Positions 30,831 through 41,271 of a stretch of DNA of 64,000 bases are shown here, piece by piece; position 1 is the stretch's first letter; the number at the start of each line of letters is the position of its first letter. The stretch comes from Karstenula rhodostoma CBS 690.94 (lineage: Eukaryota; Ascomycota; Dothideomycetes; Pleosporales; Didymosphaeriaceae). Position numbers and translations under genes: made by a program. Location: positions 895,375-959,374 of the forward strand of contig MU001505.1 in NCBI GenBank assembly GCA_010093485.1, in the 5' to 3' direction. Under the pieces are notes generated by a model. It did no database searches. It saw only the letters and a program-made list of their open reading frames with translations, and was not told the origin of the DNA.

Positions 30831-32639
30831 CTAGATAATGCGCTCTGCCCATTGGGAAAGACCACCCTTCTCTTGCAAGAGGCGCTCCATGTCGACCTTA
30901 GCCAGTCTGACCATGACTTCATACGGTGCATCGTTACCGTCCATTTGGTGGCGACGGCGAGGCATGATCATCATGCCTCCATCGGCAACACCATACGATC
31001 GTCGTATGAACTCGGGGCGCCCGCCGAGAGATTGCTCCTTCAAGTCGGTGCCGGGTATGCCCCACTGGAGATCTGCACCGAAATTCATCCAAGACGTGAT
31101 GTAGATATCCATGCCGAAGCGGAATCCGAGGCCGAGTTCAGTGTCGGTGATGGCGTCAATTGATTTGAAGAAACCTAGGTGGTCTGATACCCAGTTATTG
31201 TCCACTTTCGTAATCGTACGTCGTATTTCTTTGATCGTATGGACGATGGTCTCTTCGGTTACCCTGTGCTACCTGTCAGTAAAGTTCGTGTTACCTTTTA
31301 TATTAGATGGGTTGTAACGCTTGAGCACCAAAAAAAGTTTTGACGCGATCCTGCTTTTGGAAGTTTCGCTCAATGTAACCATTGCAGGTGTAACGAGATG
31401 GAAACATAACGACGGAATCGCAGCGAGAAGATTACGAATCGATGTGAAAGGACTTACACTTCATCGGCTGTGAAATCCGTGACCTCAAGGGACCCCGTCG
31501 AGAAGATTGCCATGTTGCCCATGTAGTTGTCTTGCAGAGGCGGACTCATCCGCTTGCGGAGGTCGGTGGCGATACCAATCTTGGTCTTCTCTTGTCCGCA
31601 ATCACCTCTTCGATATGCCCTCGCTCGTGTTATATGGATCCATAGCAATGCGGCCAGAACATTGCAGATCGTTGGTGGTGCTTCACCGGGGAAGTACTTG
31701 CGCAGGTCGTCCCGATAATTGCGGATGCGGGCGGCGGAGATGATCAGATACTTCATCGTGCATTCGGTGTCATCTGGCAGTGACTTTTCGTACTTGTAGG
31801 TTCCTTCAACATACGCTTCTGCGGAGGGCGACTGTCCACAAGCATACGTAGGTGCTCGCTTGTCTAATTGCTGCCTCATGGTCCCTTGGTTAGCACCGTA
31901 ATCCGTTGCTATGAGATCCAGTCAGCGTTATGAATCAACAGCAGGCGATGACAATACCTGGCATACGAACGATTCGTCGCCCCGATGTCTGAGACGAGAC
32001 GTTCTCCGCAAAACATTTCCAGAAGATGTTGATTCCAGCAAAGTCCATAACGGTATGGTGTACATATGTGCTTAAGATGAGACCTCCGGGAATAAAGTCC
32101 GCTTGAACTCGCATGACGGGGGCCTGATTCCCGTTGTTGAAGTTGACGATGCCCTCACCATCTGGAGGGATACCAGGATATTTACCAAAGTCGTCCGGTC
32201 GAAGTTTACTACCAGGGAAGGCATCTGGTGGCATACCTCCTCTTTTGAGCTCTTCGTAGGTGCGGAAAGTTTCGTTGGTCCTCCAGGCAAAGACGCCAGA
32301 TGCTCCACGATCGGGCACCTTGGTGGGAAAGGTGAGCACCAGTTTGCCCGAAGAGTCATCAGCGAGACCAAGCTTGCCAACGAGGAACGGGAAGCTCTGA
32401 AGCGTCGCATGAAGTCCGCGCTCCAAAGCTTGAATTGCGTTCTCACGTTGGTTAGCATCGTGGAACGGGAAAACCAAGAACACCTGCGTGTACACGCGCA
32501 CGATGTTCTGGTCCAGGGCTGAAAGATACAGCCTTTCCTCGGCAACGGCAGGTATCGGAGACTTCAGTATCATCCTCGGAAAGGAACGTAGCTTCGAAGA
32601 AAGGGTGTCCAGCAAAGTAGGGGCTTGTCTTGGAGCCAT
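30831..32639 (-). CDS. HxxxD acyltransferase, transferase family (trichothecene-acetyltransferase/BAHD-like), 521 aa
   Basis: Three exons join in frame over introns at 31909-31957 (49 nt) and 31264-31457 (194 nt). The start is set at 32639 (MAPRQAPTLLDTL). The first half contains IVRVYTQVFLVFPFHDANQR and a substrate-channel segment ending with the catalytic HHTVMD (HxxxD). The C-terminal half has WMNFGADLQWGIPG at the position of the structural DFGWG motif, followed by RPEFIRRSYGVADGGMMIMP. Enzymes of this family move an acetyl or longer acyl group from CoA to an alcohol or amine, often in secondary metabolism. No stop or frameshift interrupts it, in contrast to both neighbours, so it may be the surviving member of a decayed cluster. 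The acceptor is unknown. Confidence 0.85.
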
Positions 32640-34879
32640 TTCGCATGTGGGTGTACTTGTACCCCGAAAATTGTAGAGTCGCACTCACGTGGATGCGGCG
32701 GGCAAACACCAGGTATATGAACCAAGGCGCTGCTACTAATATGGATTCACCGCCGTATAGGCAGTGCTTGTGTAACCCAGCCGCTACCCTGCCCAGGCCT
32801 CTGTGATGTCTGGCGCCCCGGCAGCTCTGACCAACGCGAGGCGTCCGTAAACGGTTAGAAGCTTATCTGACCGGCCGAGCACCCGCTTCCCCGGCGAAGC
32901 TTTTATGGATACGGTTGCACCCGCATAGCCAAAAAGGCGGTTCCGCATTCCCCGAAGGCGATGTCGTTCTTCAGGAGTTCTTAAGCCTTGCGCATGCATC
33001 GACGGCTAGACCCGCGCGTAACGTGCACCCAGTTCCTGCAGCCTGGGTTCGCGTCCGGTCAACCGCCTAGGCGCTCTTTCCGACAACATTTCAGAGCTTC
33101 CTTTGGAGGGCGTTTTGCGCAACAACCAATGCCCAGTGAACGGTAGATAGGATGGGCAACGCAACAGATGGCGGTGGAGCAGGGGCGCTGAACGAGACAG
33201 GTGTGTCTGTTTGCTTTTTGGACTTTCTCCACAGTGGGCCCCCATAAGTAGATCAAAGCGCGGGTGCGTACACCGCGCTAGGCTTTGTGAAATTCTGAAA
33301 CGGAAGGGGTATCTAGAGTAGGAGACACCAATGGAAAGAAGACATGTCGTCCAACGGTCATGGAATGCTGGAGCCCACATCATGCCTTTGCTGAGGCGGT
33401 GATGGATGACAGCTCATCATGACGCGGCACCAGTGCGGAGTCGACCCAGTCCGCATCGCGAGGAAGTCGGCACGATTCCACGATCCAGGTACATGGAGTC
33501 GTAGAGTCATCGAAGTTATATTTGATGCATATTGATGGCCAGTATGCCAATCTCGTGGTCCGCGGGGACAATGGAAATGGAATAGCGTGCCACGCAGGAG
33601 CTGAGGCCGACACGTAGCTAGCGAGAGTCTTGGATTGCCCGTGCTCTGTCATCGCAGGTCTGTATTAGTGAAACGATTCCTTGCCGCGTGGATAGATCAC
33701 GAGGGACTCGCTCGCGGTTTATTTGGTGGCGTGGCAGTTTATTCTAGGTTCCTAACATTATCCCAATGAACATGTCAAGCAAGGATTCGGCTCCTACCAG
33801 GCGTAGACTATATCATCATCTTTTTTTGGGACCAGCCAGTGCGACGTATGCAAGAAACTTACATGCCTCTCACCGATCTCGATACCATCGGTACTGTAAG
33901 CGGCTACGGCCCTGTCTGTAAACCGGTAAGCCGAGCCGAGCACGCATTGGAGGAATGTCGTGCGCTGTAAGACAGACTCAGGGAGGAAGAGGTGCTCCTC
34001 TTTGAACCGGGGACAGCTTCAGGACTTATTGCCTGCGGTACCACCCTTTTGTGCAGCGATCCTAAGTCCAGAATCGATGTTATTCGTCGACATGCACAAC
34101 CAGACTAGCCGACGCGTGTAGCGCAAAGCAATCAGGCGAAAGTTTATCGATTCGGGAAAAGGAAGTCACCACAAGCCCTCGTTGAAGCCCGCCACGCGCG
34201 AAGAGGTGGAAACGCCATCGAAGGACGTGCGAAGAGAGTGGTGTTTAGGAACATCCCCAGAATCGGGTACGTTGCCGTTCGATTTATAGTCTTCCTGCAG
34301 CGAGATTATGCGGAACATGATGCGGGCTGAAAAGCCTCCGGCGGCCTCGTTCTGTGATTGCTAGGCGATTTTGGGAGGCTGCATCTGTCCCCTGTGTGGA
34401 CTAAAACCGGCAATTTCTTCGACCGAAGGATTTTCTCCTCTTTAGCATTCCGAAAAAGCTTTAACAGTGCCAAGTTACGGTGACACATGCAGTACATAAG
34501 GACTCTGTTCAAGGCAAACGGACGAGACTGGCTCTCCCCCAACTTGTTTCCGTTGGCGACTTTCGATGACGCCTCTCTCCAGTCTGAAGACAACACGGGA
34601 AGGTCAATTCCGTATGCCATATCGCCTCGAAGCGTTCGCAGCACTAGATCAGTCGCACATCAGCTAATATGTTCGTCGGTGGTCGGAAGCCAGGATGCGG
34701 GGAAACTGGATAAGATGATAGACCGTCAAAGATACCGATATTGACCGGCGACGTATCATGACACTTACGGCGTGACTCGCCGCATGAATATTGTAGCCCC
34801 GCGAGCGCAATATCAAGTGGCTGTCTCGACATAAATAGGGTTTCTAGGACGGCTCCACTCCGTCCCTGCACAGGCCTAA
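32640..34879. other. 2.2-kb region without an intact gene, probably degenerate coding DNA
   Basis: No frame with recognisable domains is seen. A plus-strand reading from about 33838 to 34268 is protein-like (TYMPLTDLDTIGTVSGYGPV, EEEVLLFEPGTASGLIACGT) but is broken by TAA and TAG codons, both one C-to-T step from glutamine. Given the pseudogenes on both sides, this may be a third, unrecognised relic. Confidence 0.4.
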
Positions 34880-36626
34880 ATGAACGATCGTTGTCTCTTG
34901 GTTCCTCCGCATGCGGGGTTCCACGTTCTGCCGAACTCAGTGAGCTTCCTTTGACAACTGTCCGCTACACACTCGCGAGCCTCGACTGATGGACGAAAGC
35001 CGCTTTTCAGTAGGCTGCTTCGCTTCGCAGCGCGATCGCCTGCACACGTAGCCATTGCTGATGCACGTTCCGGACACCAACGCACACACCTCGAACTGCT
35101 CTCCGATGTACTGGCTTTGCGCGAGAACGTTCTAAACAGCTTACGCTGTGGCACGAACACACGGTAGCAATGCTGGTTATACTGGCTCTCGGGGCCGCTG
35201 CGGTGCCCATAGCATCAGCTTTATCGGTCCAAGAAGCGGCGTACTATGTGGAAAAGTCGCATGCTGCAGTGGTGTTGGTCAGTTCTTCGGATCAAGAAAA
35301 AGGTGATCTACTCGAGAAGTTAATCCGTTCCGCAAGCGATGAGCATTTTCAGAGCGGATCGATCGCGTTCTGCACCTTTGCTCCGACTCTTAGCGCAGCT
35401 GCGATCCAGATCTCTTCGGATCGCGCTCTCCAGGAAAATAGCCCGGTGGTCGTAATCTTCACCAGCGGCACAACAGGCCCACCTAAAGGCGCGGTCACGA
35501 GAAGATCATTTGTCTCCGATTGTGCTCTCTCCGTGGCGGACCACTTACGCCTCACTGGAGACGACGTGATGCTGCATGTCCTGCCAGTGCACCATGCTAT
35601 GGGCGTAGGTATAAACTCCTTTCCATTTCTGATCTCTGGCAGCAGATTCGAGTTCCGTAGCGGTGGCTTCGACGAGAAGTGGATGTGGGAGCGGTGGAAG
35701 GAGGGTGCAATGGATAGCAGCCGGCGGTTGACTTTCTTCTCGGGGGTGCCACTATCAGTGCAAGTTGGCGAAGCTACCATCGGTGGAGTTTCGCCCCTAT
35801 GTAGCGGGGGCAAGGCAGTTCCGAGCTTGTCTTTGTGGAACGTCGGCGCTCCCTGGTCCACTCAACGACTTTTGAGCGAGGATCATGCAAAAAAGAATCA
35901 GGCAAAGGTATGGCGCGAAGGAACTTGGGGCGATATTCATGGTTGGCTTGGACAATGATAAGGGGCCTGATGGTTCAGTTGGCGAATGTGTGAGCGGTGT
36001 CGACGTCAAGCTCTCTGCGGGGGATGAAGGCGAGGTCCTCGTTCGCAGCGCGGTACGCAGGTTCTTCTGTTACATGGCGTGACGTGTGCATTACTGACGA
36101 GCCAATCCAGCACATGTTCCGTGGCTATCTCCGAGATGCACAGGCGACAGCTCAAGCCCACGACGAGGAAGGCTACTTTCGTACTGGGGACATTGCGAGA
36201 CGGGAGGTGGCGAACGGAACGTCGTACTATTACATGGTCGGAAGAGCATCGCTCGACGTGATCAAATCAGGTGGCTACAAGACCTCTGCGCTCGACGTTG
36301 AGCGAGAGTTGCTGGCTCTGCCGTATATCGCGGAGGCGGTCTGTTGCGGTGTATCCGACGAGGAGTTCGGCCAGAGGGTTGCGGCGCTCGTGTCGGTGCA
36401 GGATGAGGAGCACGTCTTGAACATTGGAGCTGTGCGCAAAGATCTGCAAGGGCGGCTCGCTGGGTACAAGATGCCCACGCTGCTTCGCATCGTGAATGGT
36501 GAGCTGCCGAATACTTCCACAGGCAAAGTACAAAAAAGCGTCCTTGGGCCGCAATACTTCGGCCAGGTGTTCGATCCAGAAGTGCAACGATGGGAAAGGC
36601 CTCTGCGAGAACTTGCGAAGCTGTAG
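34880..36626 (+). pseudogene. AMP-dependent acyl-CoA/malonyl-CoA ligase pseudogene (ANL superfamily)
   Basis: Conserved segments in order: FSRLLRFAARSPAHVAIADA near 35010, LALGAAAVPIASALSVQEAA, the P-loop-like VVVIFTSGTTGPPKGAV, LPVHHAMGVGINSFPF, CLCGTSALPGPLNDF, RQRYGAKELGAIFMVGLDND, GYFRTGDIARRE, GGYKTSALDVERELL and the C-terminal lysine region LPNTSTGKVQKS. It ends in AKL, a peroxisomal signal. The pattern is closest to ACSF3-type malonate/methylmalonate ligases. Lesions are TGA near 34949, a deletion with frameshift at about 35160, a frameshift with deletion at about 35758, and TGA at 35873-35875 where family members have Trp (TGG to TGA). A normal intron persists at 36053-36110. I judge it inactive. 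Confidence 0.85.
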
Positions 36627-37439
36627 TGTGGGGAGGAAGGCGATGGATCTGGGGAGGGGGCGGGGGAAGGGGGAAGGGGGAAGGTGCGAGGAGCGCGCGC
36701 TAGGGAAGTCACGATGCTAACGGTGGTCGACAACAATACACCCAAGCATGGAAACCCTTCGTCGCAACGACCCGCGCACAGGAATCCGTGGATAAGGAGC
36801 CATCACAGACGATGGCACCAATGACGTTCCAGCGGAACGCGTGTAGCGCAAGTGATTTGCGCGTGCCGAGGTTGGGCACCAACCATTTTCCCGAGCCTGA
36901 CCGTGTCTCAACTACTTCACGCGTCTAACTCAATGCCAACAATATGATGCGAGTACACGGTGCTACGTCGTTTGTACAAATCAAGTGCTGACTTTCTGTG
37001 AGTTTCTGCAAGCCGCGGCTCGGTTGAATGAATAACCCAAGGTTTCGCGCGCGAGGAAGCGCCCGTGTGCATAAACCGGCGGACAACCGAGATTTCATCT
37101 TCCATGCTTGACAGCACGTCACTCGGTATGGTAAGACACCACGCCCAGGGGCCTGCAGGCCGTGCGAATGCGAACTAGCTGTTCATCTATTCGAGCGATT
37201 CACAAGCCCGCACTTGAGCTTTTACAAAGGCCATATTCCACCTCTCGATCACCGTGGCGGCGTTCACCACATATCAATAATTCCATCGCATCAAGACGAG
37301 CCCCCTAGGCGACAACATTCATCATGAACATCACCGGCATCACCGACATCGTTTGCTTGCGAGCTACTTTGATTTCTCCTACATATACTAATCTCCACAG
37401 TACAGCGACTGCACCCAATAGCCACATTGTACGCCCACC
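36627..37439. other. Intergenic region with G-rich tract
   Basis: This lies just after the ligase pseudogene. A G-rich polypurine run at about 36650-36683 (repeated ggggaagg units) could form a G-quadruplex on the plus strand. The rest is upstream of the HEXXH gene and has no supported frame. Confidence 0.55.
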
Positions 37440-38696
37440 ATGTCCGCAGACGCCCGAGAGTGTTTGAGTAAACTAATATCACGCTTTCACGACAGACTGG
37501 ATCTCTATGGTTGCATAAACAGAGTGGGTCCTTTCGTGGGACAACTCCTTAAAAATGAAATCGCACCCATCTTCGGGATTGAGCGATGGGCCACTGGTCT
37601 AAACCAACTTGACGAGCTTTCTTACTATCGGCTGCGGCTAGCTTTACGACTAGCGACACTATTTCTCACAGAAGATTGCACTTTGGGTTGGTTCGCTCAC
37701 TATACGTTCGGCCGCCGCACAACAAATTCATCGGGAACGTACATTTCATCGACTGAATACTCAGAATCCAGAGAAGCTCGTGACAAGGTGAAGAAGAAAA
37801 TCCGCGCGCTAGGTAAGGACCTCACGCTCATGCTCAGGCCTGCAATCGGCGAGGACGATGGATCCTACGGTGCTACCTATAGTAGTAAGCGTTTCCTACC
37901 CTTCTACCACTGCTTCCGAGAGAGCGACTGGCCCGACACCGCCGACGACCGTTGCCGCCACCCGGTCATCGTCCTACACAATGACTTCTTCCAGTACTTC
38001 TCACAGAATCTGCAGGATGCAAACGCAGATGTCTGGATCCGGACGCAGTTCCTGTTCGCAGCGACCCTCGTCCACGAAGTCTGCCACGCCTACAGCATGT
38101 GGCTTGAAATTGACCGCGAGGAACCGCTGTTCCGCAAAGAAGACAAAAAAGCAGAGCTCGGATTCTCCTGGGAAACAGAGGTCCTGGGATACATCTGCAA
38201 CCCCTTGTTCCACGACATCACCGGCTGCGAGATGCTGCTGTCCATGAAAGCCATTTCCTACCAGGACGACCGCTCGCAGCCAGCCATCGTCCGCAAACTG
38301 ATAGGCAACCACCCCTCCCACTTCCTCCGCATGAACCCCGCTCACTTCCAGGACCTGTTCAAGCTGCAGGGCTACCGCGGAGGCAGCTTCTACGCCGGCG
38401 AGCGCTTCAATTCGCGCCGCAAATGGGTCATTGCGATATACGCTCTGAGCTTGCAGTGGATTGCTTGCTGGTTCGATCAAGCTAGTTGGGAGGCGCGCCG
38501 GTATCAATGGCGACACACGGGGAGGTATGTGCCTACGCCTCTGGAGAGCTTCGTGCTGGTGTATCAGAAGAAGGGCGATGTTGTTTGGGTGCATTACCCG
38601 CTGGATCCGAGGATGGAAGAGGATGTTGCGTGGATACCGGTGGCTGCAGAGCGGGAAAGGCAGCGCGGCGGCGACAAGTTGCGTTGCATTCCGTGA
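37440..38696 (+). CDS. Hypothetical protein with HEXXH zinc-metallopeptidase-like motif (418 aa)
   Basis: One exon begins at an ATG in good context (cacc-ATG-t). No signal peptide or membrane helix is present. Residues 208-220 read ATLVHEVCHAYSM, an HEXXH motif (His212, Glu213, His216) in a hydrophobic helix. Downstream glutamates at 239 and 245 (AELGFSWETEVLG) are candidates for the third zinc ligand, as in gluzincin-type peptidases. The preceding segment (HPVIVLHNDFFQYFSQ) fits an edge strand plus helix before an active-site helix. The family is not recognised beyond this and the length does not match a standard peptidase. Proteolytic activity is inference from the motif. Confidence 0.75.
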   Translation: MSADARECLSKLISRFHDRLDLYGCINRVGPFVGQLLKNEIAPIFGIERWATGLNQLDELSYYRLRLALRLATLFLTEDCTLGWFAHYTFGRRTTNSSGTYISSTEYSESREARDKVKKKIRALGKDLTLMLRPAIGEDDGSYGATYSSKRFLPFYHCFRESDWPDTADDRCRHPVIVLHNDFFQYFSQNLQDANADVWIRTQFLFAATLVHEVCHAYSMWLEIDREEPLFRKEDKKAELGFSWETEVLGYICNPLFHDITGCEMLLSMKAISYQDDRSQPAIVRKLIGNHPSHFLRMNPAHFQDLFKLQGYRGGSFYAGERFNSRRKWVIAIYALSLQWIACWFDQASWEARRYQWRHTGRYVPTPLESFVLVYQKKGDVVWVHYPLDPRMEEDVAWIPVAAERERQRGGDKLRCIP

Positions 38697-39397
38697 GGAG
38701 TTGGGAGTACTGGCTAGAAGCTATGTACTTACATCTTCCAAAGTTGTAGAGGTGGAACAGTAGAGTGGGAGCTGCAGACAGACAGAACGTGTCTCGTGTC
38801 ATGTGGTGGATTGCAATAAAAATTTCAATGATTCCAATATTTATCAGCTTCAAAGTTGTGACGGACCTTTTCATCCGCATGGGACGCTCCCGCCGACGGA
38901 TATAATCGAACGAACGTCTCTACGCAGTGCAATCTAAAGTGAAGTGGATACAGCGGGAACGATAAGCCCACCCAAAGAGGAAACACTTTCTAGCGCCTCC
39001 AGCTTGTAAAGTCGACGCGACGCAATTGGCTCTTCCACCACCACGATTACTCCACGAGACGGATGTGCTCACTCTCGGACCCGAAGCCAGCGCAAGCCTC
39101 AGTGCGAGGCCATCCCTCGTCCTCGCTAGGCGATTTGCGGGCGTGAAAACTGGCCGAGCACTCGCCGGTCGGGCATTTCGCTGGCGGAACCACCTAAACG
39201 CCGCAGGTTGCGAGCCTCCACGCAAGCGGGCTAGCAACCATGCCTGCATCTGTCGACATGCCCCACCTCCGCCCCTCATCCCGTCAAGACTATAAAGTCG
39301 AGCTTCACTAACGACGATTTATTTCTCAGCAACAGTCGGATAGATACCCCACCAGTACCTTCCTTCCCACCATCTCAATTCGATTCATCGATCCGCA
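38697..39397. other. Intergenic region and dienelactone hydrolase promoter
   Basis: It contains the downstream region of the HEXXH gene and the promoter of the gene at 39398, with a TATA box about 100 bp before the start. No other gene is supported. Confidence 0.6.
39291..39297 (+). promoter_or_regulatory. TATA box of the dienelactone hydrolase gene
   Basis: The sequence TATAAAG lies 101 bases upstream of the ATG at 39398 on the coding strand, a usual distance for a fungal core promoter with a short leader. Confidence 0.55.
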
Positions 39398-40214
39398 ATG
39401 TCGTCCTGCGAAAAGTGCAAAAGCGGCTTCAACTGGCACGGCACGCCGACAGGCACCGAGACCACAGTCGCAAACACGCCCACCAAAGCCTACGTGACGG
39501 GCACCAACAAAGACGCCGCCGTCCTGCTCATCCACGACATCTTCGGCTGGACCTTTCCCAACCTGCGACTCCTGGCCGACCACTTCGCCAAAGAAGCAAA
39601 CGTCACCGTCTACCTCCCCGACTTGTACGTCTCACCCCCCCCCCCTACCCTACCCTACCCGCAAACAAATCACGTGCGAGCTAACCCGCACCAGCTTCGG
39701 CGGCGAGGTAATCCCCCCCGAAACGCTCACCAACCCGGAAAAGCGCGCCCAGTTCTCCGTGCCCGACTTCATCGGCCGAAACAGCAAAGACACGCGATTC
39801 CCGGAGATCCTAGCCGTCGCTCGGAGCCTGAAAGCCTCCCACAAGAAAACCGCCGCCATCGGCTACTGCTGGGGCGCGTGGGCGTGTTTCCGCCTCGGCG
39901 CCGACCCCGCGCTGGTCGATGCCATTAGCATGGCCCACCCGTCGCTGCTCGAGGAGAGCGAGATCAGCAGTGTAAAAGTGCCCGTGCAGATTCTGGCGCC
40001 GGAGCACGACTACATGTTTACGCCCGAGCTGAAGGCGTATGCGAATAGGGTTATTCCGACGCTCGGGGTGCCGTTTGAGTATGTTTATTTTCCGGGGCTG
40101 GTGCATGGGTTTGCGGCCAAGGGGGATGAGACGGATCAGAAGCAGAGGGATGGGTTGGAGAGGGCGAAGAATTCGGCCGTGGGGTTTTTTAAGGAGTTTT
40201 TGCATTCTTCGTAG
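39398..40214 (+). CDS. Dienelactone hydrolase family protein (248 aa)
   Basis: Two exons (39398-39624 and 39695-40214) are joined over a 70-nt intron containing a C-run (cccccccc). Alpha/beta-hydrolase features are KDAAVLLIHDIFGWTFPNLR, VTVYLPDFFGGEVIPPE across the splice, and the nucleophile elbow AAIGYCWGAW with Cys in place of Ser. An acidic residue follows in ILAPEHDYMF, and the catalytic His sits in FPGLVHGFAAKGDE. This Cys-Asp-His triad defines dienelactone hydrolases, cytosolic enzymes that open lactone rings in aromatic degradation; many fungal members have unknown substrates. The length is typical. A cysteine pair near the start (SSCEKCKSGFNWHG) is common in fungal members. Confidence 0.9.
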
Positions 40215-41271
40215 AGCGGAAGATCGGGGAATTGGTGTTGAACGTACTCGCTTCTGTCGAAGAGCTGGAGAATAGTCTCTTTGCGGTGGAAGGGGCCTAT
40301 AACGTCGCTTCCCCTGGTCCGTTTTTTGTCGAGATAGTGCGCAGTTTAGACTCCCTATTAGAATTGTTAAACGCCAGCTCCGTATGCAAGCCGTAGAATC
40401 AGACCCACCTTACACTCCTCTGTTCGCATATCATCCCCAACCCTTTCAACCCTCCACTCTCCCCTCTCCACCCCCACCCCACCATCCAGCACATCTACAC
40501 ACCCTCGCCAACCTCCAAAGCATCACCCAACTACCATCCCTGACCGCAATCAATCCCGACTCTCAAACCAAGCTTCTTTCCAGCCACCCAATCAGTACCT
40601 CTTCTATGTAATCCGATTTTCCAGCAAAGCCGTACAAAGCAGCCAGCAAAGGAAAATAAAAAGCGGCAGTGCCTTTTGATGCCAGGAAAGCAATTTGAGT
40701 AATGGATGCTGAGAGTAATTGACTAAGTGGGGTGTACCTGCCACTCCCCTACCCTACCAGCCAGCCAGCAAGCCAGCCCCCGCCTAGCACGCGCACCATA
40801 ATCCCCCACATACACATACACGCCGACGTCACGCTCACGGACAGTGAAATAAAATAGTATAGTACGCACTCCGCTCACTCAATCGATTGACTCTGCCATC
40901 GCATCTCGCATTCCCATCCCAATCCACGACAAAAGAAAAAACAAGACCCGCACCGCCCAAAGAAACGCCCGGCTATGCAATAATACCCCCTTAAGATGCC
41001 ATGCCTCGCAAAGTCCCGCAAACAAAGGGACGAAAACAAAACGCCAAAACAATGGATAACAAAGGAACCAAAACCCGCGCAAGCAAACGCCCTCTCCCAC
41101 CTCAGTCAATCACTCCCTCACACTCCCCAACGACTCAACCTCAACCTCAACCTCGCTCCACCCCCGCCTCCGCCTCGTCCCCCACCACCGCACATCGTAC
41201 TTGCCACCCCACTCCATCCGCGCAGCCCGCCTTCTCCGCGTATCGCCAGACGCACATGCAGAAGCAGAGTC
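40215..41271. other. Convergent intergenic region, pyrimidine-rich
   Basis: About 1 kb between the convergent ends of the hydrolase and the kinase. It is rich in C/T and has short CCAG repeats near 40758-40780. A 75-codon plus-strand frame (40384-40611) is Pro/Ser/His-rich low complexity and is not credible as a gene. Confidence 0.6.

Noticed and set aside
33838..34268. Protein-like plus-strand reading with TAA and TAG inside
   Set aside because: It has no recognised domain, no start and no splice context; the two stops are one C-to-T step from Gln, but chance cannot be excluded. Mentioned in the gap entry only.
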